From Kiritimatiellia bacterium (GTDB lineage: Bacteria; Verrucomicrobiota; Kiritimatiellia; RFP12; UBA3636), in NCBI GenBank assembly GCA_017476965.1, contig JAFUXX010000374.1, positions 1-7,856 of the forward strand: a DNA stretch of 7,856 nucleotides. The letters run 5' to 3'. The notes below the pieces were generated by a model. It did no database searches, was not told the DNA's origin, and was given only the letters and a program-made list of their open reading frames with translations. Position numbers and translations under genes: made by a program. This document shows, one piece after another, positions 1 to 5,461 of this stretch. Position 1 is the stretch's first letter. Every line of letters begins with the position of its first letter.

Positions 1-528
1 CGCCGCGGCAAGCGCTTTCGCGCGGCCGGGCGCTCCGGGGGCCGGGACTTCGGCAGGCGCGGCGGCGTCGGTTTCGTCGCCGCGCCTGGCCATCGACGCC
101 AGCGCCCAGAAGAACAGCACGAGCAGCACGGCCGATTCGATCCGGCCCAGACCGGGCTCGGGAAACGGCAGGACGAGAAACGCCTCCGAAACGGCGGTGA
201 CGGCGAGGAGCGCGGGGAGGTCGGAGCGCAGGGACTTGCGCCGGACCGCGACGGGCCGCACGAGCGCGCAAAGCCCGAGTATGAGCGCCACGTTGCAGAC
301 GTTGGAACCGTAGGCGTTGCCCAGCGCTATGCCCGGATTGCCGGCGAGCGCGCCCGTGGCGGAGACCGCCAGCTCCGGCGCGGACGTGCCGAAGCCGACG
401 ACCACCATGCCGACGACTATCGGCGGCACGCGCAGCAGCCGCGCGCCGGAGGCCGCGCCCGCCACGAAAGCGTCGGCGCCTACGACCAGGCCGACAAGCC
501 CGAACACGACCGCGGAAAAAATCAGCAC
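1..528 (-). CDS. Calcium/sodium antiporter (CaCA family), N-terminal half, cut by window edge
   Basis: An inner-membrane cation exchanger of the CaCA (YrbG-like) family, which exports Ca2+ in exchange for Na+ or H+. The 176 visible residues cover the first of the two inverted halves (family members are usually about 310-350 aa). A first membrane segment lies at residues 2-24. The alpha-1 repeat signature GFGTSAPE is at 45-52, where the Glu is the conserved ion ligand, followed by GNAYGSNVCN at 70-79. Further hydrophobic segments lie near 80-90, 104-121 and 131-146. A polar Ala/Pro-rich stretch from about 148 is probably the cytoplasmic loop between the halves. The start is GTG at 528: an in-frame stop lies 15 bases before it, AAAGGAA (535-541) sits 6 bases upstream, and the next Met (41) is already inside the signature helix. 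It follows the secreted barrel gene by 46 bp on the same strand, so co-transcription is likely. The family is secure; the exact ion pair is inferred. Confidence 0.93.
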   Translation of the reverse strand, partial: MLIFSAVVFGLVGLVVGADAFVAGAASGARLLRVPPIVVGMVVVGFGTSAPELAVSATGALAGNPGIALGNAYGSNVCNVALILGLCALVRPVAVRRKSLRSDLPALLAVTAVSEAFLVLPFPEPGLGRIESAVLLVLFFWALASMARRGDETDAAAPAEVPAPGAPGRAKALAAA

Positions 529-574
529 TTCCCGTTCCTTTCAGGTTCCGTATCCGAAACGCGCCGCCGCCCCG
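529..574 (-). promoter_or_regulatory. Ribosome binding site and short spacer before the antiporter
   Basis: This 46-bp gap between two same-strand genes contains AAAGGAA (minus strand, 535-541), 6 bases before the GTG at 528. It is the best Shine-Dalgarno match among the starts in this window and decides the GTG start. I see no terminator hairpin in the gap, which favours one transcript with the upstream gene. Confidence 0.7.
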
Positions 575-2698
575 CTACAACGCGCCTCCGCCCATCGGGT
601 CGCCGACGCGGTCGAGCGCATAGAGGCGGAACGTCACGATGAACGCCGTGCACTGGTTGTTGAAGTGGCCGCGCGCGGCGACTGGATCGCTGCGGTACTT
701 GGACCAGCGCGATTGCAGGTGCGCCTCGCACTGCGAGCCCGGAGTGCGGAGGAACCCGTTGGGAGACGAGCCGGTGGCGTCGGCGATGTCCTGCACCGCG
801 TTGAGCCAGATCAGGCGCCCGGCTTCGCGCCAGACGCTCTCGCCGGTGAGGTCGGCGAGGTCGAAAAGGTCGGGAATCGCGACTGTCGCGTAGGGATCGA
901 TGCACTGGTGTTCGGCCGAAACGAGCGTACCGCCGCTCGTGCGGTAGCCGAAGCGGCCGAACTCGCTTTCGGGCGGGTAGAGCGCGTCGTACGTGAACAT
1001 CCACGAGCAGAAATACGCCGCCACGCGCTCGGCGCAGTCGAGGTAGCGCTTTTCGCCGGTCCGGCGGTAGAGTTCGAGGGCGGAGTAGATGTACGGGAAG
1101 GACGACTCCTTGTCGACGCAGTTGCAATCGTCCGCGCCCGCGACGCAGCGGAACTTGGCGAGGTCCGCTTCGAAATACCGGTCGAACGCCTTGCGGGCGC
1201 AGTCGAGGTAGCGCTTGTCGCCGCAGACTGAGTGCAGCTCGAGCATTCCCTTGACCATGAAGCCGCCGCCGTCGCCTCCGCCTTCGAGCCTTTCGCCGGT
1301 CGAGAGCGACCAAATGCGCCCGAACGGGTCGGAGTCGTCGTAATGCCCGACGAAGAAGTCGGCGAGTTTCTTCGCGAATTCGAGGTACGCCGGACGCTCC
1401 ACTCCGGCGTCGTGGAGCGTCTTCCAGAACTTGGAGATTTCGCCGACGCCCCAGCCGAGCTCGGTGACGCTGAGGCGGTCGTCGTCGCGGTGGTGGCGCG
1501 TCGGGGCGAGGCCGGACGGGACCTGGAGCTTCACCCAGTCGTCGAGGTCTTCGAGGCACCACGCCGCGAAGCCGGCGTCGCCGCGCCGCGTCGCGTCGCC
1601 CCAGGCGAGGCGGTGCGAGAGGAAGTTCTGCCCCGCGAAGCCCATTTCGTCCATCCAGAACGTTCGCAGGTGCGGGCGGTTGAGAGAAGGATCGCGCTCC
1701 AGGTCGGCGAGCGTGAGGTTCTTCTCCTCGGGCGTCATCCACCCGGGGAATTTGCGCTCCTGAGTCCGCGCCGTGTAGCCGATGCGGAACATGATGTCGG
1801 TCCCCATCGCGCCTTCGGACTCGCCGCGCTTCACGAAGTATTCGCAGCAGTCGCGGAGCCACCGGTGCGAAACTTCGTAGACGGTCTTGGCGTCGAGCGC
1901 GGGCGACTCGCGGTCGTGCTTCATCGTCGCGAGCGCGGCCTTGAGGACTTCGCGGTAGCCGCAGTTCGGCCAGCGCGGGCGCCCTTCCAGCACGTACGAC
2001 TCCGCCTCGAACGCTTCGCCGGGCGCGAGCGTGATCCACTCTTCGTAGCGCGGGGCGTACTGGTACTTGAAGGCGTAGCACACCGGGCTTTCGCGCACGG
2101 GGTAGATGATGACGTGCCGCATCCTGCCGTCCGGGAGGCGGCGCAGCGAGCACGAGCTTTGGAGCGACGTCGCGTCGCGGTCCGACGCGAACGTCGCGAA
2201 AAGCGAATCGGCGTTTTCGGAAAGCGTGCAGGACGGCACCGGCTCGCGGTCGTAGCCGAAAACCCACGGTTCGCCGTCGCGTTCGAGGCCGCTGGGAGAA
2301 ACCTGGCTGCCGAACGCGTTGTCGCCGTAGATGACGCCGGGGATGACCCAGTTCGACGGGACGAACGGGGCGTCCGCGCAGACCGCGATCTGGATCGTCC
2401 GCGTTTCGCCGGACGGATTGGCGACGCGCACGACGCGCCGCGACAGGCGGAAGTCGTCCGTCCCGATCCCGGTCCCGCTTGTTTCCTGCGAGACGTCGTA
2501 GCGCTCGGAGCGATCCGCGTCCCCGCCGCCCTTTTCGTAGATTTCGATTGTCGCCGTCGAGTTCATCGGTCTTTCAATTGTCGCCGCCGCGTCAGCCCCA
2601 CGCAATTCGGTCGTTCCGGCCGCGAACGCGCCGCAAAACGCGGCCACGGCCGCCAGGCCTGGCACGATCTTCCCAAAAGTCGACATTCCGCGCTTCAT
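575..2698 (-). CDS. Exported six-hairpin-glycosidase-like protein, function unknown
   Basis: A predicted extracytoplasmic protein of 707 aa. Residues 1-27 look like a signal peptide: Lys/Arg near the N-terminus, a hydrophobic core from 11 to 26, and AFA-AG as a possible cleavage site. Residues about 45-240 are rich in short beta-strand patterns (a likely beta-sandwich). Residues about 250-700 are amphipathic helices with recurring aromatic and Gly turns, as in (alpha/alpha)6 barrels. The helix motif RYLDCA occurs at 496-501 and again at 551-556, each time after GDK or GEK, a typical hairpin-repeat pattern. Acidic candidates for an active site include the D349/E351 and D529/E531 regions, but none can be assigned. 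It has about 19 Cys, including CNC at 525-527, so disulfides are possible after export. The fold assignment is from pattern only; polysaccharide lyase, epimerase or glycosidase remain open. ATG 2698 was chosen because a promoter lies just upstream; ATG 2686 is a close alternative. Upstream in-frame codons would run through the promoter into fba and are not believed. Confidence 0.7.
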   Translation of the reverse strand: MKRGMSTFGKIVPGLAAVAAFCGAFAAGTTELRGADAAATIERPMNSTATIEIYEKGGGDADRSERYDVSQETSGTGIGTDDFRLSRRVVRVANPSGETRTIQIAVCADAPFVPSNWVIPGVIYGDNAFGSQVSPSGLERDGEPWVFGYDREPVPSCTLSENADSLFATFASDRDATSLQSSCSLRRLPDGRMRHVIIYPVRESPVCYAFKYQYAPRYEEWITLAPGEAFEAESYVLEGRPRWPNCGYREVLKAALATMKHDRESPALDAKTVYEVSHRWLRDCCEYFVKRGESEGAMGTDIMFRIGYTARTQERKFPGWMTPEEKNLTLADLERDPSLNRPHLRTFWMDEMGFAGQNFLSHRLAWGDATRRGDAGFAAWCLEDLDDWVKLQVPSGLAPTRHHRDDDRLSVTELGWGVGEISKFWKTLHDAGVERPAYLEFAKKLADFFVGHYDDSDPFGRIWSLSTGERLEGGGDGGGFMVKGMLELHSVCGDKRYLDCARKAFDRYFEADLAKFRCVAGADDCNCVDKESSFPYIYSALELYRRTGEKRYLDCAERVAAYFCSWMFTYDALYPPESEFGRFGYRTSGGTLVSAEHQCIDPYATVAIPDLFDLADLTGESVWREAGRLIWLNAVQDIADATGSSPNGFLRTPGSQCEAHLQSRWSKYRSDPVAARGHFNNQCTAFIVTFRLYALDRVGDPMGGGAL
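1032..1223 (-). repeat. Duplicated 27-bp segment inside the barrel gene
   Basis: Positions 1032-1058 and 1197-1223 match at 26 of 27 bases, 165 bp (55 codons) apart and in the same frame. Both copies encode the turn-plus-helix start G-(E/D)-K-R-Y-L-D-C-A. The 55-residue period fits one helical hairpin of an alpha/alpha barrel, so this is an internal structural repeat of the protein and not a mobile repeat. Confidence 0.75.
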
Positions 2699-2706
2699 TC
2701 CGTTGT

Positions 2707-2724
2707 TTGCCGCAAACGCGGCAA
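2707..2724. promoter_or_regulatory. Candidate operator: 7-bp inverted repeat at the barrel gene's transcription start
   Basis: TTGCCGC (2707-2713), AAAC, GCGGCAA (2718-2724) form a perfect 7+7 inverted repeat. It overlaps a second, nested palindrome, GTTTGC-C-GCAAAC (2705-2717). The element lies between the predicted -10 box (2724-2729) and the start codon (2698), on top of the expected transcription start near 2717. This is a classic place for a repressor site. CCGCAA recurs at 2711-2716 and 2730-2735, 19 bp apart. The protein that might bind is not in the window. A hairpin at the 5' end of the mRNA is the alternative reading. Confidence 0.45.
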
Positions 2725-2752
2725 TGCTACCGCAATCCGCATCCTCTGGCAA
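2724..2752 (-). promoter_or_regulatory. Sigma-70-type promoter for the secreted barrel gene
   Basis: Read on the minus strand: TTGCCA (2747-2752), a 17-bp spacer, then TAGCAT (2724-2729). The -35 matches the consensus at 5 of 6 positions and the -10 at 4 of 6. The predicted start near 2717 gives a leader of about 20 bases to ATG 2698. This rules out a start further upstream in the open frame. Confidence 0.6.
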
Positions 2753-2790
2753 ACCACCGGCCCCTCCGCACGGCGGGCGCAGCCGCGCCG

Positions 2791-2810
2791 ACGCCTGCGG
2801 GGCGTTTTTT
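2791..2810 (+). terminator. Weak terminator-like hairpin plus T-run before the fba promoter
   Basis: ACGCC (2791-2795), loop TGCGG, GGCGT (2801-2805), with T at 2805-2810. The stem is short. It points rightwards, but no plus-strand gene lies to its left in the window, so it could only stop antisense or upstream read-through before the fba promoter. It may be chance in GC-rich DNA. Confidence 0.3.
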
Positions 2811-2811
2811 C

Positions 2812-2840
2812 TTGACTTGCGGGGGTGGCGCGGGTACCCT
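2812..2840 (+). promoter_or_regulatory. Sigma-70-type promoter for fba
   Basis: TTGACT (2812-2817), a 17-bp spacer, then TACCCT (2835-2840). The -35 is nearly consensus; the -10 keeps the first T, the second A and the final T. The predicted transcription start near 2847 leaves a leader of about 60 bases before ATG 2907. The spacing and the position just ahead of a gene expected to be highly expressed support the call. Confidence 0.6.
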
Positions 2841-2846
2841 TTCAAG

Positions 2847-2906
2847 CCGTTCCGCCGCGAGTGGCGGCGCCACCGCCCGCAGGGGCGAATACACACCGAA
2901 AAAGCC
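2847..2906 (+). promoter_or_regulatory. GC-rich fba leader with alternative hairpins
   Basis: Three short stems compete. CCGCC 2852-2856 pairs with GGCGG 2863-2867. GTGGC 2861-2865 pairs with GCCAC 2869-2873. GGCGG 2863-2867 can instead pair with CCGCC 2873-2877. The last 25 bases before the ATG are A-rich and unstructured, which would suit ribosome entry because no clear Shine-Dalgarno is present. It matches no riboswitch I know. Confidence 0.3.
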
Positions 2907-3857
2907 ATGATCGTCACAACCAAGCAACTCTTCGCGCACGCCTACGGCAAGTACGCGATCGGCGCCTACAACATCAACAACCTCGAGCAGACCATGGGCC
3001 TGTTCGAAGGCAACGTCCGCTCCAAGGCCCCGTTCATCGTCCAGCTCTCCAAGGGCGCCCGCAACTACACCCACAAGAAGATGCTCGAGGCCATGATGAC
3101 CACGGCCGCCGAGATCTTCCCCGAAGCCGTCTTCGCCGTCCACCTCGACCACGGCGACGAGAAGACCTGCATGGACTGCATCGATTCGGGCGTCTACTCT
3201 TCCGTCATGATCGACGCCTCCGCGTTCCCCTACGAGGAGAACGTCGCGATCACCAAGCGCGTCGTCGACGCGGCCCACGCCAAGGGCATCGTCGTCGAAG
3301 CCGAGCTCGGCCAGCTCAAGGGCGTGGAAGAGGACGTCACCGCCGCCGAACACGTCTACACCAAGCCCGAAGAGGTCGTCGACTTCGTGTCCAAGACCGG
3401 GTGCGACTCCCTCGCCTGCGCGATCGGCACCTCCCACGGCGCGTTCAAGTTCTCCGGCGACCAGAAGCTCCGCTACGACATCCTCGAAGAGATCCAGAAG
3501 AAGCTCCCCGGCTTCCCGCTCGTCATGCACGGATCCTCCTCCGTTCCTCCGGGGGAAGTCGCGCGCATCAACGCGGCCGGCGGCGCGATCAAGGGCGCCA
3601 AGGGCGTGGACGCCACGCAGTTCCTCGGCGCGGCCAAGCGCGGCGTGACCAAGATCAACATCGACACCGACGGCCGTCTCGTCTGGACCCGCGTCCACCG
3701 CGAGTTCTTCCGCGACAAGCCCGAGAAGTTCGACCTCCGCGACCCCGGCAAGATCTTCATGAAGGAGTACGCCGACTTCATCTACGAGAAGAACTGCCTC
3801 CTCGGCTCGGCCTACCAGGTGGACGACGCCCGCGCGTTCATCGAAAAGAACAAGTAG
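2907..3857 (+). CDS. fba: Class II fructose-1,6-bisphosphate aldolase
   Basis: A cytoplasmic Zn-dependent aldolase that interconverts fructose-1,6-bisphosphate with glyceraldehyde-3-phosphate and dihydroxyacetone phosphate in glycolysis and gluconeogenesis. It is 316 aa, the usual size. The family's key residues are present: HLDHGD at 79-84 (D81 as catalytic acid, H82 as Zn ligand), EAELG with E133, GTSHG with H177, MHGSSS with H208, and the phosphate-binding NIDTD at 251-255. The sequence, including SVMIDAS, VEAELG and the HGSSSVP segment, resembles the Giardia-type class II branch more than E. coli FbaA. The ATG at 2907 starts directly at the first conserved strand (MIVTTKQLF); frames reaching further left would cross the promoter. 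Codon use favours NNC and AAG more than in the neighbours, as expected for a highly expressed gene. It is a single-gene unit with its own promoter and terminator. A tagatose-bisphosphate aldolase role cannot be fully excluded. Confidence 0.95.
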   Translation: MIVTTKQLFAHAYGKYAIGAYNINNLEQTMGLFEGNVRSKAPFIVQLSKGARNYTHKKMLEAMMTTAAEIFPEAVFAVHLDHGDEKTCMDCIDSGVYSSVMIDASAFPYEENVAITKRVVDAAHAKGIVVEAELGQLKGVEEDVTAAEHVYTKPEEVVDFVSKTGCDSLACAIGTSHGAFKFSGDQKLRYDILEEIQKKLPGFPLVMHGSSSVPPGEVARINAAGGAIKGAKGVDATQFLGAAKRGVTKINIDTDGRLVWTRVHREFFRDKPEKFDLRDPGKIFMKEYADFIYEKNCLLGSAYQVDDARAFIEKNK

Positions 3858-3877
3858 GTTTCCGGGTCTGCCATGCG

Positions 3878-3910
3878 GGGCCGGGCGCTTTCCGCGCCCG
3901 GCCCTTTTTT
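3878..3910 (+). terminator. Strong intrinsic terminator of fba
   Basis: An all-G/C 11-bp stem (3878-3888 with 3894-3904) closes a 5-base loop TTTCC and is followed by six T (3905-3910). It begins 20 bases after the fba stop codon. It should separate fba from the MATE gene. Confidence 0.9.
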
Positions 3911-3981
3911 GGCTCCGGTCTTTCTTTCCTCTCCCCCACCCCGGTCCGCGGCGCCATCCTCCAGCACCCGCCCGCATCGCC
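3911..3981 (+). other. Pyrimidine-rich gap before the MATE gene
   Basis: After the fba terminator there is a pure pyrimidine run at 3919-3937, then a C-rich, G-poor stretch. No -35/-10 pair at acceptable spacing and no Shine-Dalgarno is evident. C-rich unstructured RNA of this kind can bind ribosomal protein S1 or Rho, but that is only a possibility here. Confidence 0.35.
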
Positions 3982-5415
3982 ATGCCGACACCGACGCAAT
4001 CGATTCCCCGCCCCCGCCCGCAGCCGCGGGGGGACGCCCGGCTCCGCGAACTCGCCGGCGGCCGCCTGCTGCCCCTGCTGTGGGGCTACGCGTGGCCGGC
4101 GCTCGTGACGATGTCGCTGAACATGCTCTACAACGTCGTGGACCGCGTCTACATCGGCCACGGCTGCGGGGCGGAGGCGATCGCCGGGCTCGCGCTCACG
4201 TTTCCGGTCATGATGGTGCTCGGCGCGTTCGGCCCGCTCATCGGCGTCGGATCCGGCACCGTGATTTCCATCGCGCTCGGCGAAGGGGACGGCGTCCGCG
4301 CCGAGCGCGCGCTCGGGCAGTGCGTGGCGCTGAAGCTGTTGCTAGGCGTCACGGTCGCGCCCGCGCTCTTCCTCCTGCTCGGCCCGATTCTCCGGGCCAC
4401 GGCGGGCGGCAGCGTTTCGCCCGGCGCTCTCGACGCCGGGCGGACCTACCTGCGCATCGTCCTGCCGTTCCATTTCCTCGCGCACCTGGCGTTCGGGCTC
4501 TCCGCCTGCATGCGCGCGGAGGGCTCGCCCAAACACGCGATGCGGTGCATGGCCGTCGGCGCGATCGCAAACATCGCGCTCGACCCGGTTTTCATCTTCG
4601 TTTTCGGCTGGGGCGTCGCCGGCGCCGCGTGGGCGACGAACATAGCGATGGCGCTCGCTTGCGCCGTCGCCATCTCCCACTACGCATCGGGCCGGTCGGT
4701 CGTCCGCCTGCGCGTCCGCCGCGTCCGCGTGTGCCCGGACCTGCTCTGGCCCGTGTTGGCCATCGGCCTTTCGCCGTTCCTCATGCAGCTGGCGGGGTCC
4801 ACGATCAACTTCTCGCTCAACCACGCTTTCGCGCGCTGGAGCGGCAGTCCCGAACGCGGCACGGCCTGCGTCGCGGCGTTCGGAATATTCCAGACCGCGA
4901 TGATGCTCTTCTTCATGCCGTCGATGGGCGTGCAGCAGGGCATCGGCCCCATTCTCGGCTACAACTGGGGCGCGAAGAACTACGCCCGCGTGCGCCGCGC
5001 GTGGGACCTCGCGTTCCTGCTCACGACGGCGGCGGTCTGCTTCGCGTCCGCGGCGCCGGTCCTCCTCGCGCGCCCGGTCGCGGCGTGTTTCGCCTCGGAC
5101 CCGGCCGTGATCGACGCCGGCGCGTTCGCCCTGCGCATCGGCAACTGCATGCTGTGGTGCATCGGCCTCAACGTGGCGGCGACGACGTACTTCCAGTCCG
5201 TCGGGCGGCCAAGCACGGCCATCGTGCTCTCGCTCCTGCGGCAGGTCATCGTCCTGCTGCCCTGCGTCTGGATCATGCCGCACCTGTTCCCGTCGAATCC
5301 GCTGCTCGGGGTGTGGCTCGCGCTGCCCGTGTCGGATTTCGCCGCGTTCCTCGCGACGATCCCGCCGGTGCTGAAAGAACGGCGCGCGCTTTTGCGGAAA
5401 GCGCGCGCCGCTTGA
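3982..5415 (+). CDS. MATE family efflux transporter (MepA-like)
   Basis: An inner-membrane multidrug or metabolite exporter driven by Na+ or H+, of 477 aa; family members usually run about 440-480 aa with 12 membrane helices. The MATE hallmarks are visible: WPALVTMSLNMLYNVVDRVYIG across helix 1 and the following turn (residues 38-59), the GLALTFPVMM segment at 69-78, RAEGSPKHAM near 178-187, and QGIGPILGYNWGAKN at 319-333, the second-half counterpart. A Pro/Arg-rich, non-conserved tail of about 25 residues precedes helix 1. ATG 3982 was chosen because it is the only start ahead of helix 1; it has no Shine-Dalgarno. Upstream are the fba terminator and a pyrimidine-rich stretch, and I could not find a convincing promoter. 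It ends 46 bp from leuA, which comes from the other side. The substrate cannot be told from sequence. Confidence 0.93.
   Translation: MPTPTQSIPRPRPQPRGDARLRELAGGRLLPLLWGYAWPALVTMSLNMLYNVVDRVYIGHGCGAEAIAGLALTFPVMMVLGAFGPLIGVGSGTVISIALGEGDGVRAERALGQCVALKLLLGVTVAPALFLLLGPILRATAGGSVSPGALDAGRTYLRIVLPFHFLAHLAFGLSACMRAEGSPKHAMRCMAVGAIANIALDPVFIFVFGWGVAGAAWATNIAMALACAVAISHYASGRSVVRLRVRRVRVCPDLLWPVLAIGLSPFLMQLAGSTINFSLNHAFARWSGSPERGTACVAAFGIFQTAMMLFFMPSMGVQQGIGPILGYNWGAKNYARVRRAWDLAFLLTTAAVCFASAAPVLLARPVAACFASDPAVIDAGAFALRIGNCMLWCIGLNVAATTYFQSVGRPSTAIVLSLLRQVIVLLPCVWIMPHLFPSNPLLGVWLALPVSDFAAFLATIPPVLKERRALLRKARAA
5381..5409. repeat. Perfect 12-bp inverted repeat at the MATE/leuA convergence
   Basis: GGCGCGCGCTTT (5381-5392), loop TGCGG, then the exact complement AAAGCGCGCGCC (5398-5409). 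It lies in the last codons of the MATE gene, three bases before its stop, and downstream of leuA on the opposite strand. A stem of this strength would form in transcripts from both sides. Neither side is followed by a proper T-run, so it is not a classic intrinsic terminator, though it may block read-through or protect 3' ends. Confidence 0.6.
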
Positions 5416-5461
5416 CGCCCCGCTGCGTCCGCCGCCGGGGCCGGGCCTGGATGCCGGCGCC

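Noticed and set aside
552..580. Promoter TTGTAG-N17-TCGGAT in front of the antiporter
   Set aside because: Only 3 of 6 bases match in each box, and the short intergenic gap favours read-through from the upstream gene.
522..2267. Long minus-strand frame overlapping the barrel gene
   Set aside because: It is an alternative frame of the recognised gene on the same strand, with Arg-rich composition and no motifs.
1232..2815. Long plus-strand frame antisense to the barrel gene
   Set aside because: The composition is typical of an antisense shadow (Glu/Arg/Val/Ala-rich) and there is no promoter or ribosome site.
2699..2923. N-terminal extension of the barrel protein to 2923
   Set aside because: It would cross a good promoter (2724-2752) and overlap the start of fba. 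The extra residues are basic, non-signal-like, and would bury the signal peptide.
3911..3981. Promoter for the MATE gene
   Set aside because: TTGGCT at 3909-3914 has only C-rich sequence at the right distance; no other pair was convincing.
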